DNA of 18,048 nt from Synergistaceae bacterium (GCA_017447325.1 JAFSNU010000040.1:1-18048), one strand, 5' to 3'. Counted from the stretch's first letter, positions 1-7,872 are shown. Translations and numbers: made by a program. Notes: generated by a model not told the origin, from the letters alone.

Positions 1-653
1 CCCTTAAGCTTCAAGCTCTGCGAGTCGTGCCTTTCAGCTAATCTATTTAATATATAGCTTAAAGTTCCGCGCACGCTCTCCTGATAAATTTTGCTGATCT
101 CGCGAACTAAAGCGGCTTGCCTGTCGCCTAAAATTTCTAACATATCTTGAATATCTTTAATTGCCTTATGCGGAGAGATATAAAAGCATAAAGTATATTT
201 AAAGTCTTTCAGGCTATTAAATAATTTAACGCGCTCGCTGCTCTTTTCAGGTATGAAGCCGTAAAACAAGAACGGCTGAGGCGGCAGCCCCGATAATAAT
301 ATTGCAGGAATGCAGGCCGTAGGGCCGGGCAAAACGTCAACGTCAAGATTTTCATCTATTGCATGTTTTAATAATATCCAGCCCGGATCTGAAATTCCCG
401 GCGTTCCTGCGTCGCTGATCACAGCAACATTCTTGCCGCCGCGCAAGCTATTTAATAAATTATTTAATACTTTCTTCTCGTTGTGAAGATGAAACGGCGT
501 TAAAACTTTATTATTAATATTATAATGCCTTAATAATATTGAAGACGTTCGCGTGTCCTCGCAGGCTATAATATCAGCTTCACGCAAAACTTTTAAAGCC
601 CTTAACGTTATGTCTTCTAAATTGCCTATAGGCGTTGGAATTAGTGTAAGCAT
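1..653 (-). CDS. rsmI: 16S rRNA (cytidine1402-2'-O)-methyltransferase RsmI, 3' end missing
   Basis: The first 217 codons are visible; the C-terminal part lies beyond the left edge. The protein starts MLTLIPTPIGNLEDITLRAL and carries the RsmI landmarks PTPIGNL (6-12), ACEDTR (about 30-35), SDAGTPGISDPG and LPGPTA, plus a later REISK. These belong to the SAM-dependent tetrapyrrole methylase fold. RsmI uses SAM to 2'-O-methylate C1402 of 16S rRNA in the decoding centre. The ATG lies 12 bases after the stop of the TrmN6-like gene, so the two are probably co-transcribed and form a small RNA-modification pair downstream of glgA. Asn/Leu-rich stretches coded by AAT/TTA are visible (for example LNNLLNS). 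Confidence 0.95.
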   Translation of the reverse strand, partial: MLTLIPTPIGNLEDITLRALKVLREADIIACEDTRTSSILLRHYNINNKVLTPFHLHNEKKVLNNLLNSLRGGKNVAVISDAGTPGISDPGWILLKHAIDENLDVDVLPGPTACIPAILLSGLPPQPFLFYGFIPEKSSERVKLFNSLKDFKYTLCFYISPHKAIKDIQDMLEILGDRQAALVREISKIYQESVRGTLSYILNRLAERHDSQSLKLK

Positions 654-665
654 TTTAATTTAAAA

Positions 666-1460
666 TTAAATTTTATACGCGCTTAATAATTCAGGCGTGT
701 AATTATTATTATCGTCAAGCACTATCAAAGGCGGCTCTGTAATTAATCCCTCGCCGCCGTTCTTCACGCACTCTATTAAAAATATTTTAGAATTTTCATT
801 AATTCTGGGATATATAAATTTTATGCGCTTAGGCGTTAAATTATTTATTAATAACGCGTTAATAAAGCTCGAGGCTCGTTCAGAGTTAAACACCGCAAAA
901 AATCTTCCGCGCGTCTTCAATAATTTGCTTGCTGAACTCGCTATATCTTGAATAGTTGCAGTTAAATCTTGACGGGCTATAGCTGCCGTTAAGGCTTCGC
1001 TCTTGCGGCCGCGTGTTAAAGTCTCGTACGGCGGATTTGCGACGACGCCGTCATAATAATCAAGCCTTAAATTATTTAATAACTCTTTATCCCGCAAGTC
1101 TCCGCAGATAAATTCAGCTTTGTCCTGCAAATTATTTAATATTAAATTCTGCTTTGCTAAATTATTTAACTCGTCTTGAATTTCTATTCCCGTGATATGA
1201 AAATTAGAATTGATAAAGCGCAGCGCAAGCATCAGAGATACTGCTCCTGCCGCGCTGCCTAACTCTATAAATTTAAATTTGCCGGCTCTGAGCCTGACCC
1301 ATGACGCTAATAATACAGTATCCATGTTCACGCGGGGACCAAGCTCAGGCTGAATTAACTTCAACTTGCCGTACAAAATATCTTCAGCTAAATTTAAATT
1401 CAAATTATTAAAATTATTAATTACGCGAAATAAATTTATAAAGCCCGCCCGGCCTGTCAC
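666..1460 (-). CDS. tRNA1(Val) (adenine37-N6)-methyltransferase-like protein (TrmN6/YfiC type)
   Basis: 264 codons from a GTG start. Class I SAM-dependent methyltransferase: motif I is FIELGSAAG at 64-72, an acidic residue follows in GIEIQDEL (91-98), and motif IV is ANPPYE at 141-146, the NPPY signature of N6-adenine or glutamine methyltransferases. The N-terminal stretch EDILYGKLKLIQPELGPRVNMDTVLLASW is typical of the YfiC/TrmN6 group, which methylates A37 of tRNA1(Val). Other substrates are possible. The start is uncertain: no good Shine-Dalgarno precedes the GTG, and the first 25 residues (Asn/Leu-rich) are probably not conserved. It lies 29 bases after glgA and 12 bases before rsmI, so all three are probably one transcript. 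Confidence 0.85.
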   Translation of the reverse strand: MTGRAGFINLFRVINNFNNLNLNLAEDILYGKLKLIQPELGPRVNMDTVLLASWVRLRAGKFKFIELGSAAGAVSLMLALRFINSNFHITGIEIQDELNNLAKQNLILNNLQDKAEFICGDLRDKELLNNLRLDYYDGVVANPPYETLTRGRKSEALTAAIARQDLTATIQDIASSASKLLKTRGRFFAVFNSERASSFINALLINNLTPKRIKFIYPRINENSKIFLIECVKNGGEGLITEPPLIVLDDNNNYTPELLSAYKI

Positions 1461-1489
1461 AGCAAGTAAAGGCCAATTTAAATTTAAAA

Positions 1490-2953
1490 TTACGCGTTCA
1501 CCATTTCCTGATATAAATTCTTATACAGCTCGGCTGATCTGTCCCAAGTAAAATCTTCAGTCATGGCGCGGGCTATAATCTTGTTCCAAGCGTCTTTATC
1601 TTTATATCTCGCGATTGCGCGGTCTAACGCCCAGAGCATTCCGTCGGTGTCGTAAGTTAAGAACGTAAAGCCGTTGCCGCCGTCAGGATTGTCAACGTCA
1701 ATAACCGTGTCCTTTAAGCCGCCGACTTCACGCGCAACCGGGATAGTGCCGTAACGCATCGAGATCATCTGCGACAGTCCGCATGGTTCGAACTCCGAAG
1801 GCATCAAGAATATATCTCCGCCGGCGTATAATAAATGTGATAACGGCTCGTCGTAGCCCTTAAATAATTTAATGCAGTCAGGATGTTTTTCCGATGCGTC
1901 TAATAAAGCATTCTCAATCCACTCGTGGCCTGTGCCTAAGATTATAAATTTAGCTCCAAGCTTCGGCAGTCTCTCTATCGCATCTATAACTAAACCAAAG
2001 CCCTTTTGGTCAACTAAACGGCTCACGCATACCACAACCGGATCCTGTGTCTCGGGATCGAAGCCGGCCTTATTTAATAACTCTTTGCGGATTTGATACT
2101 TGCCGCGCATGTCCTCAAGCGTAAAATTTTTCGAGATTAATTTATCGCTCGCGGGATTCCAGTAATCAACGTCAATGCCGTTCAAAATTCCTCTTAACTT
2201 ATGACGCTGCTGATATATCACACCTGATAATTCACGCGTTGACTCGTAAGTTTGAATTTCGTCAGCATAAGTCGGCGACACTGTAGTAATTGCGCTTGCC
2301 GCGACTATGCCGCCCTTTAATAAATTTACCTGGCTATAAAATTCCATAGTGCTTGAGTTAAAGCTCCACGGCTCAAGTCCTGAAGCCTCGATAAACGGCG
2401 ACGGCTCTAAAACGCCCTGATACGCGACGTTATGCAAAGTCATAATGCTCTTTAAGCCGGTCTGTCTATAATGCCTGTGCCAAGCTAAAGCGCAGGGTAA
2501 AAACGCAGATGTCCAGTCATGGCAGTGGAATATATCAGGCGTCCAGTTTATAGATTTAGAAAGTTCTATGGCCTGCAGGCAGAAGACAGCGAAGGGCGAG
2601 GCCGTCCAGAAATTAAGCTGCTGCGGGTACATGTCGCCGTTATAATCATCAGCTTTCAAGAAATAAATCGGCACGCCGTTAACATCGCTTTTAAATATCT
2701 CGGCTTGCTTTATCTCCCAGTTATACGCCGCGTAAACATGACGCGATACTTTCGTGAGCTTCAAGCCCAGCGCCTCAGCTTTGTCCAGAACTCCAGGCCA
2801 CGCCGGCGTCACAACTCGAACGTCAACTCCGGCCTTTTTTAATGCCTTGGGCAGTGACCCAGCGACGTCGCCCAGTCCGCCAACTTTAGAGAACGGCGCG
2901 ATCTCCGTCGTCACAAAAAGAATCTTGATACTCTCACTGCCGCCCTTGCTCAT
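1490..2953 (-). CDS. glgA: Glycogen (starch) synthase, GT5 family
   Basis: 487 residues, the usual length for bacterial GlgA. It transfers glucose from ADP-glucose (or UDP-glucose) to the non-reducing end of an alpha-1,4-glucan. Visible landmarks: KVGGLGDVAG at 23-32 (nucleotide-sugar binding), HCHDW at 143-147, GILNGID at 255-261, SRLVDQKG at 311-318, PSEFEPCGLSQM at 385-396 with the GT-B catalytic Glu, and GGLKDT at 411-416. The ATG is supported by AAAGGA about 11 bases upstream. glgP lies upstream on the same strand with a possible attenuating hairpin between, so synthesis and degradation of glycogen sit next to each other. No branching enzyme or ADP-glucose pyrophosphorylase is seen in the window. 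Confidence 0.95.
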   Translation of the reverse strand: MSKGGSESIKILFVTTEIAPFSKVGGLGDVAGSLPKALKKAGVDVRVVTPAWPGVLDKAEALGLKLTKVSRHVYAAYNWEIKQAEIFKSDVNGVPIYFLKADDYNGDMYPQQLNFWTASPFAVFCLQAIELSKSINWTPDIFHCHDWTSAFLPCALAWHRHYRQTGLKSIMTLHNVAYQGVLEPSPFIEASGLEPWSFNSSTMEFYSQVNLLKGGIVAASAITTVSPTYADEIQTYESTRELSGVIYQQRHKLRGILNGIDVDYWNPASDKLISKNFTLEDMRGKYQIRKELLNKAGFDPETQDPVVVCVSRLVDQKGFGLVIDAIERLPKLGAKFIILGTGHEWIENALLDASEKHPDCIKLFKGYDEPLSHLLYAGGDIFLMPSEFEPCGLSQMISMRYGTIPVAREVGGLKDTVIDVDNPDGGNGFTFLTYDTDGMLWALDRAIARYKDKDAWNKIIARAMTEDFTWDRSAELYKNLYQEMVNA

Positions 2954-3004
2954 ATCTTATTACATCCTTTCACGTTATTAATTTATTAATTTATTATTAA
3001 TAAT

Positions 3005-3046
3005 AAAGGCGCCGCTGTTAATTTTAAATTTTAAGCGTACGCCTTT
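3005..3046 (-). terminator. Possible terminator or processing hairpin between glgP and glgA
   Basis: The arms AAAGGCG (3005-3011) and CGCCTTT (3040-3046) are perfect inverse complements, with an inner GCT/AGC pairing and an AT-rich loop. On the minus strand the 3' arm runs into TTTATTATTAATAA, a broken T-tract. It may therefore be a partial terminator or an RNA-stability hairpin lowering glgA relative to glgP. Confidence 0.4.
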
Positions 3047-3069
3047 GAATTTTAAATTTTAATATTAAA

Positions 3070-4815
3070 TTACATGCCTCTGAAGTCTATTGAGTAGGCC
3101 TTGGCCGCGTACTCTTTAACTACTCTGTGCGTATTAAAGAAGCTTGCGTCAAGCGCAATAGTATGCCTCATCATGTCAACCCACTTATCGTGATTCTTGT
3201 AATAAGTCGGGATAATCTTATTCTCTAATTTATCGTATAAATCTACAGCGTCCAAAGACTCGTCATAATGCGCGTCGGCTTTCGTCTCCGTCGGTTCAGG
3301 CCCGATTGACCAGCCCGTAACGTCCTCGATCCAGCCCTCTATCCACCAGCCGTCTAAGATCGAGAAGTTCATAATGCCGTTCATGGCGCACTTCATTCCG
3401 CTCGTGCCGCTCGCCTCTCTCGGGCGCATAGGCGTGTTAAGCCATACGTCAACGCCCTGCGTTAATAAGCTCGCGATTTCCATATTATAATTATCTATAA
3501 ACACTATGGGAATTTCGTTTTCGAACTCTTTAGCCTTACGTCTGATTTTCTGAAGTAAAGTCTTGCCGCCGTCGTCGTGCGGGTGAGCCTTGCCTGCGAA
3601 TACAAACTGGACTTTCTTTCCGCCTGCAACTTTCTTAAATCTTTCGATATCTGCGAATAACAAATCAGCGCGCTTATACGTCGCTGCACGTCTCGCGAAT
3701 CCTAACGTTAAAACATCCGGGTCAAGCTGTACGCCGTTAGTCTCAACTATTCTTGCTAATAATCTTAATTTCGAAGCCTGATGAGCCGCCCAGATCTCTG
3801 ACTTAGGAATAGTTAGAGCCTGAACCAAACGTCCCGGATCCTGTTCCCAGCCTGGGATATGCTTATTATAAAGCTTGCGCATTCCCGAGCTGACCCAAGT
3901 CGTGGGATGAACACCGTTAGTTATCCAGTCAACAGTCTCCATTTTGAACATATCATTGCTGACTTCAGCGTGCTTCTTAGCAACTCCGTTAATATAGCGG
4001 CTGTATCTCAAGCCCAGCTCAGTCATCGACACACCCGGCATGTTCGGCATCATGCGGCGTATAGTGTCAAGAGCATCCGGCGGGAAGACCTTATCAATTA
4101 AGCCAAATTCAAAATAGTCATGGCCGGCCGGCACTGGCGTATGCGTAGTGAAGACGACCTGCTCTCTAATTCTCTCAGGATCATAATAGCCCTGCTCACG
4201 CATAAGCTCGAGCGTTAAAAATCCTGCATGGCCTTCGTTTAAGTGGAATGTGTCGATATTCATGTAGCCTAAAGCGCGTAACATTCTCAAGCCGCCTACG
4301 CCTAATATAAACTCCTGGCAAAGTCTATAGCGATTATCGCCGCCGTATAAATACCAGCAAAGCTGTCTGTCCGCCGGGTCGTTAGGCTCAAAGTCAGTGT
4401 CTAAGAAATAAACTGGCAACGGGTAACCGGTCGATCCGATAATCTCATAGACCCATACGCCGACTTGAATTTCGCGTCCCTCGATTGTGATTTTAATTCG
4501 ATTAGGCAATAGAGTTAATTCTTTCGTCGGATCCCAGACAACGGGCTTCTGCTGCTGCCAGTCGTCATTATTAAATTCCTGAACAAAATAACCTTTACGA
4601 TACAAGAGCGTTACGCCAGCCATAGGCACGCCGAGGTCCGCAGCGCTTTTCAGAATATCTCCGGCCAGTACTCCAAGGCCGCCGGAATAAGTCGGTATAG
4701 ATTCTTTCAGACCAACCTCCATTGAAAAATAGGCAACAGGTCTAAAAGCCGGATCGTTCTCCATCAGAGTCCTGAGCGAGTTGCCGAGGTCACTGCGGTG
4801 AAGTCGTTGTATCAT
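3070..4815 (-). CDS. glgP: Alpha-glucan (glycogen) phosphorylase, short GT35 type
   Basis: 581 residues from the ATG chosen here. An upstream GTG (4845) would add ten residues, but the Shine-Dalgarno AAGGAG lies inside that extension, nine bases before the ATG at 4815, which decides the start. The enzyme releases glucose-1-phosphate from alpha-1,4-glucans using pyridoxal phosphate. Landmarks: VAYFSMEVGLKESIPTYSGGLGVLAGD near the N-terminus, HLNEGHAGF at about 191-199, FARRAATYKRADL at about 373-385, and EASGTSGMK at about 467-475, whose Lys is the expected PLP ligand. The length matches the compact alpha-glucan phosphorylase family (about 550-600) rather than the 800-residue E. coli/animal type. 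Its leader holds two hairpin repeats (4869-4965). Confidence 0.93.
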   Translation of the reverse strand: MIQRLHRSDLGNSLRTLMENDPAFRPVAYFSMEVGLKESIPTYSGGLGVLAGDILKSAADLGVPMAGVTLLYRKGYFVQEFNNDDWQQQKPVVWDPTKELTLLPNRIKITIEGREIQVGVWVYEIIGSTGYPLPVYFLDTDFEPNDPADRQLCWYLYGGDNRYRLCQEFILGVGGLRMLRALGYMNIDTFHLNEGHAGFLTLELMREQGYYDPERIREQVVFTTHTPVPAGHDYFEFGLIDKVFPPDALDTIRRMMPNMPGVSMTELGLRYSRYINGVAKKHAEVSNDMFKMETVDWITNGVHPTTWVSSGMRKLYNKHIPGWEQDPGRLVQALTIPKSEIWAAHQASKLRLLARIVETNGVQLDPDVLTLGFARRAATYKRADLLFADIERFKKVAGGKKVQFVFAGKAHPHDDGGKTLLQKIRRKAKEFENEIPIVFIDNYNMEIASLLTQGVDVWLNTPMRPREASGTSGMKCAMNGIMNFSILDGWWIEGWIEDVTGWSIGPEPTETKADAHYDESLDAVDLYDKLENKIIPTYYKNHDKWVDMMRHTIALDASFFNTHRVVKEYAAKAYSIDFRGM

Positions 4816-4868
4816 AACATCAAACTCCTTTCTTAAAATACGCACAAATATGTTTATAAAATTGCTTC

Positions 4869-4965
4869 AAACTCTCTCAGTGTCCTCTCGATGGGCACCG
4901 TAAGATAAATAAAAGATAAATAAAATTTTTAAACTATTCTCTCCGTGTCCTACTCATGGACATCG
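4869..4965 (-). promoter_or_regulatory. Tandem hairpin repeats in the glgP leader
   Basis: There are two related copies, at 4869-4900 and 4931-4965. On the plus strand each has AAACT, then CTCTC, then GTGTCC, a 7-base loop and a GG.CA arm. The arms are GTGTCC 4880-4885 with GGGCAC 4893-4898, and GTGTCC 4945-4950 with GGACAT 4958-4963, each a 6-bp stem with one G-T pair. On the minus (glgP RNA) strand both read GGACAC.GAGAG. Between them is an 11-bp tandem repeat, AGATAAATAAA twice (4904-4925). The copies lie 54-150 bases before the glgP ATG. I do not recognise a riboswitch family. They could be paired protein-binding sites or tandem RNA elements. Confidence 0.5.
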
Positions 4966-5026
4966 AGCAAATTTAAAAATTAAATTAAATTAATTTATAA
5001 TTCATTATCTCATAAATTTAAAATTT

Positions 5027-5989
5027 TTATATATTTTTATTAAGCTTAAATAATTTTAAAATTAACGGCCAGATAATTATTATGTAAACAAACAAGGCCG
5101 ACTGGTTCAACAATCTTCCCCAGTAAGCGCCGCAGCCTAACACTAAATAATTTCTTAAAGTCTTATCTAATATAAAGTATAACGGGATCATGCCTATTAA
5201 ATTTAAAATCACGCTCTTTAAATTTAAGCCCGTTGCTTTAAACTTTATAAATTTCCTGTCAAGCCACCAGCATAAAGCAAGCGGGATAATTCCGCCGGCA
5301 TCCTGCCACGCGTCAATCTGCATTTTCACCGGATCAACTAACAGCTTGCCGTCTTGATTATAGTCTAACGGGTAAGATTTAAAGCTAATATAAATTAAAG
5401 TTGCTATGCCGGATAAAAATAATAACGCTATAACTAAATCTTCAAGTTTAGAATTAGAATTAAAATCTTTATCTAAATAATTTAATATTTTATTAGTAAT
5501 ATAAACCGCAAGCAAGCCTAATATAAATCCCACTAAAACATCCTGTGGCGTGTGAACTCCTAAATAATTTCTTGAAAATGCGAGCAATAAAATCGCAAGT
5601 ATTAATAAAGCTTTAATTAATTTATTCTTAATTAATAAAGCGACGCTGCCGTAAATGGGCGCGGCGGTCATAGTATGTCCGCTCGGGAACGAATAGCCGC
5701 CTGCGGTTTTAATCGCGTTGCCTGCCGGAATAATTTTCGTGTCGCGAACCCAAGGCCGATAAATGCAGCAAGTTAATTTAATAAGCGAGTTAATCACCAT
5801 GCTGATCTTCCAAGCTAAAAATATAAGCAGGCCTTTGCGCTTGTCAATGCACCAGTAAATAAACGCCGGTATAAATAACAAAAAGCCCGTGCTGAAGACG
5901 GACACCCATTCCATGAACGGCGTTAAAACGTCGCTCGTTAAAGCTCTAAAATTTTGCAGCCATAATAAATATTCAAGATCCAAGCTCAA
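5027..5989 (-). CDS. PAP2-superfamily membrane phosphatase, copy A
   Basis: 320 residues from a TTG at 5989. That TTG has AGGAG nine bases upstream and aligns with the start of the second copy; an earlier in-frame TTG at 5998 directly abuts the ribosome binding site. The three PAP2 motifs are intact (numbered from 5998): K-x6-RP at 74-82 (KLTCCIYRP), PSGH at 105-108, and SR-x5-H-x3-D at 142-153 (SRNYLGVHTPQD). Several hydrophobic segments mark an integral membrane protein. Such enzymes dephosphorylate lipid phosphates, for example undecaprenyl diphosphate or phosphatidylglycerophosphate, or phosphorylated small molecules; the substrate cannot be told here. It is clearly paralogous to the gene at 7873-8817, with long shared stretches throughout. 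Confidence 0.9.
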   Translation of the reverse strand: MSLDLEYLLWLQNFRALTSDVLTPFMEWVSVFSTGFLLFIPAFIYWCIDKRKGLLIFLAWKISMVINSLIKLTCCIYRPWVRDTKIIPAGNAIKTAGGYSFPSGHTMTAAPIYGSVALLIKNKLIKALLILAILLLAFSRNYLGVHTPQDVLVGFILGLLAVYITNKILNYLDKDFNSNSKLEDLVIALLFLSGIATLIYISFKSYPLDYNQDGKLLVDPVKMQIDAWQDAGGIIPLALCWWLDRKFIKFKATGLNLKSVILNLIGMIPLYFILDKTLRNYLVLGCGAYWGRLLNQSALFVYIIIIWPLILKLFKLNKNI

Positions 5990-6065
5990 AATTTTCAACT
6001 CCTGTTCTAAAATTCAAATTTAATAATATAATAATATAAATCTTAATTAAAAGCTGGAAAATATT

Positions 6066-6427
6066 TTGGAAGCGTTTAACGTTATCTTTTATAGTAGGCA
6101 AGACGGCACGAGACCTGTTGAAGAATTTATCGCAAGTCTTGACAGCGATATGCGGGCTAAAGTTTTTATGCTATTCAAATGCTGCGAGAGAACGGAATTA
6201 AACTTAGAAGTCCTTTTTTAAAGCATTTAGACGACGGAATTTTTGAATTAAGAGCAAGAGCCGGTTCAAACGCGTCGCGCGTGCTGTACTTCTTTTTTGT
6301 AAATAAAACTATAGTGCTAACGCACGGGTTCATAAAGAAGACGCAGAAAACGCCGAAAGATGAAATTAAACGGGCTAAGAAATACAGAAATGATTTCTTT
6401 AAGCAAATCAATAAAGTTAAAAGTTAA
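6066..6427 (+). pseudogene. HigB/RelE-family toxin, broken by a frameshift
   Basis: Two overlapping frames together make one RelE/HigB-like protein of about 120 residues. The first runs from TTG 6066 (MEAFNVIFYSRQDGTRPVEE, then FIASLDSDMRAKVFMLFK) and stops at 6221. The second, from about 6179 to 6427, continues LRENGIKLRSPFLKHLDDGI, then FELRARAGSNASRVLYFF and ends with a Lys-rich tail. The break is in TTCAAATGCTGCG, where family logic (KLLRENG) predicts one more T. The protein resembles phage-derived Gp49/HigB ribosome-dependent mRNA interferases, with the usual ELR.....R.LYF core. The antitoxin gene follows 20 bases later, the toxin-first order typical of higBA. No canonical slippery heptamer is present, so this is more likely a recent pseudogene or a sequence error than programmed frameshifting. 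Confidence 0.75.
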
Positions 6428-6447
6428 AAGGAGAGCGCAATAAAAGC

Positions 6448-6729
6448 ATGGATAGAACTTTTGACGAATTTTTGAAAGAGCAGCTGCAAGACCCGAAATT
6501 CAGAGAAGAGTACGAGGCACTTGCGCCGGACTATTCTATTATTCAAGCGATATTTGACGCTCAAGATAAATTTAATTTAAGCATAAAAGACGTTGCGGAC
6601 AGGACAGGAATTTCTAAAGCAGACATAAGCAAGATTATAAACGGCAACGCTAATCCGTCGCTGAGAACTCTTAAAAAGCTTGCTAAAGGCTTAAACATGA
6701 AAATTAAACTCGATTTCGAGTTTGCTTAA
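6448..6729 (+). CDS. HigA-like antitoxin, XRE-family helix-turn-helix
   Basis: 93 residues. An N-terminal helix region (MDRTFDEFLKEQLQDPKF, then REEYEAL) is followed by an XRE/Cro-type HTH at about 43-80 (LSIKDVADRTGISKADISKI, then INGNANPSLRTLKKLAKGL) and a short beta-like tail MKIKLDFEF. This layout is typical of antitoxins paired with HigB/RelE toxins: it neutralises the toxin and represses its own promoter. AAAGGAG is upstream, but with a rather long spacing of about 14 bases to the ATG. With the toxin frameshifted, it may now be an orphan antitoxin. Confidence 0.85.
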   Translation: MDRTFDEFLKEQLQDPKFREEYEALAPDYSIIQAIFDAQDKFNLSIKDVADRTGISKADISKIINGNANPSLRTLKKLAKGLNMKIKLDFEFA

Positions 6730-6757
6730 TAAATCTTAATTAAGGCGTGATTTAAAA

Positions 6758-7177
6758 GTGATAAATTCTTTAAGCAATTATAACATTAGGACAGTGAGCA
6801 ATAAAGTTGATCCGGAAGTTCACAAGACGAAAGAAGCTTTGCAGCTCAAAGAGGCCTGCCAGCAGTTCGAGTCGATCTTATGGTCTAAGCTCTGGAAAGA
6901 GATGAAGTCGAGCGCTCAGGCGATAGGCGGCCATGCAGAAGGCCGGCCTTGGCAGCAAATGGAGGACTTGTCGCTCGAGATGGCAAGCGATGATTTAGTC
7001 AAGAGCTCGGGCGGCGCGGGCTTGTGGCAGATGCTCTATAACAGCATGATTAATAAAGTCGCTGCTGACCAAGAGGCTAAAGCAATTAAAGCCGCTGATC
7101 AGGAGGCGAATGTTTTATACGGGCCGGGCAGCAATAATATTGATAATAATATCTCAAGCTTTAACGCGCAGGGCTAA
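6758..7177 (+). CDS. flgJ: Flagellar rod-binding protein, FlgJ N-terminal domain only
   Basis: 139 residues from GTG. Residues about 28-100 match the FlgJ rod-binding domain: LKEACQQFESILWSKLWKEM and, after a Gly-rich linker, LSLEMASDDLVKSSGGAGLW. There is no muramidase domain, as in many non-proteobacterial FlgJ proteins. Such proteins cap or scaffold the flagellar rod in the periplasm. The C-terminal 35 residues are low-complexity (a DQEAKAIKAADQEAN repeat, then Asn-rich). No other flagellar gene is in the window, so the gene is detached from the usual flg operon, or its partners lie elsewhere. It starts 28 bases after the antitoxin stop and just beyond the right-hand 15-bp repeat. Confidence 0.8.
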   Translation: MINSLSNYNIRTVSNKVDPEVHKTKEALQLKEACQQFESILWSKLWKEMKSSAQAIGGHAEGRPWQQMEDLSLEMASDDLVKSSGGAGLWQMLYNSMINKVAADQEAKAIKAADQEANVLYGPGSNNIDNNISSFNAQG

Positions 7178-7281
7178 ATAAAATTTGCGTGAGCTTGACG
7201 CACGAGCAAGCGCGATAAATTTTAAATTTATATTTAATATATTTTAATATTTTAATATATATAAATAGGTAGAAGTTTAAA

Positions 7282-7824
7282 TTGGCAAATAATAATAAAT
7301 TAGATTTAGAAAGCTTGAACGAGCTTGATGATAAGCTTGAAAAGCTTGATAAACTTGAAATAGCTGAGATATTAAATGATCAAGAATGCTGGTGCAGGTA
7401 CGGGCTGAAATTCTTCTGCATGGGATGCGGACGCTGCTGTCGGGGCGAACCCGGGGCGATATTCTTTAATCAGCAGGAATTTAATATTATCGCTAAGACT
7501 TTGGGCATAAGCCGCTTAGAGCTGCGCGAAAAGTACGTCACTATGCGCTGGGGACGGCCAAGCTTTAAAGAACGTCCGAACGGCGACTGCATATTCTATA
7601 ACTCGCTTAAAGCCCGCTGCATGATCTATCCCGTCAGGCCGACGCAGTGCCGGACTTTTCCGTTCTGGCCGGAAGTGTTAAAGTCCCGCGAGTCATGGGA
7701 CAAGTTCGCGAGCAGATGCCCGGGCATGAACGAGGGCGAATTATTTTTGCCGTCACGCATACTTGATTTCGTTGAAGAGTGTAATAGCTGGTTCGAAGAC
7801 AAGACTGGCAAGAGCAATAAATAA
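7282..7824 (+). CDS. YkgJ-family cysteine cluster protein
   Basis: 180 residues from TTG. A charged Leu/Asp/Lys-rich N-terminal segment (residues 8-35, probably helical) precedes the cysteine domain: C46, C49, C52 and C53 (FCMGCGRCCRGEPGAI), then C103, C113, C123 and C146. This C-x2-C-x2-CC plus later Cys pattern defines the YkgJ/UPF0153 putative zinc- or iron-chelating family, whose biochemical role is unknown. IYPVRPTQCRTFPFWPEV is a typical family stretch. It lies 104 bases after flgJ on the same strand and ends at a terminator shared with the converging PAP2 gene. A weak ribosome binding site (AGGTAG) precedes the TTG. Confidence 0.85.
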   Translation: MANNNKLDLESLNELDDKLEKLDKLEIAEILNDQECWCRYGLKFFCMGCGRCCRGEPGAIFFNQQEFNIIAKTLGISRLELREKYVTMRWGRPSFKERPNGDCIFYNSLKARCMIYPVRPTQCRTFPFWPEVLKSRESWDKFASRCPGMNEGELFLPSRILDFVEECNSWFEDKTGKSNK

Positions 7825-7829
7825 TAATA

Positions 7830-7856
7830 AAGCGAGCTGATAATCACAGCCCGCTT
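7830..7856. terminator. Bidirectional intrinsic terminator
   Basis: The arms AAGCGAGCTG (7830-7839) and CAGCCCGCTT (7847-7856) pair over ten positions with one A-C mismatch, around a 7-base loop. A TTTTATTTT run follows on the plus strand and TATTATTATTT on the minus strand. It sits between the converging YkgJ and PAP2 genes and can serve both. Confidence 0.8.
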
Positions 7857-7872
7857 TTATTTTAATTATTAA

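Larger units (their letters stand above)
6036..6743. repeat. 15-bp direct repeats bounding the toxin-antitoxin pair
   Basis: ATAAATCTTAATTAA occurs at 6036-6050 and again, perfectly, at 6729-6743. The left copy is 16 bases before the toxin start and the right copy begins at the last base of the antitoxin stop codon. The repeats thus bracket the module almost exactly, in a 693-bp repeat-to-repeat unit. The sequence is AT-rich, so chance is not excluded, but a 15-bp perfect match in such short flanks is unlikely. Confidence 0.6.

Noticed and set aside
4816..4845. Longer glgP start at GTG 4845
   Set aside because: It would place the clear Shine-Dalgarno AAGGAG within the coding part; the ATG at 4815 has the right spacing.
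6175..6411. Minus-strand reading frame opposite the toxin
   Set aside because: It has no recognisable features and merely mirrors the RelE/HigB-like sequence, which is convincing on the plus strand.
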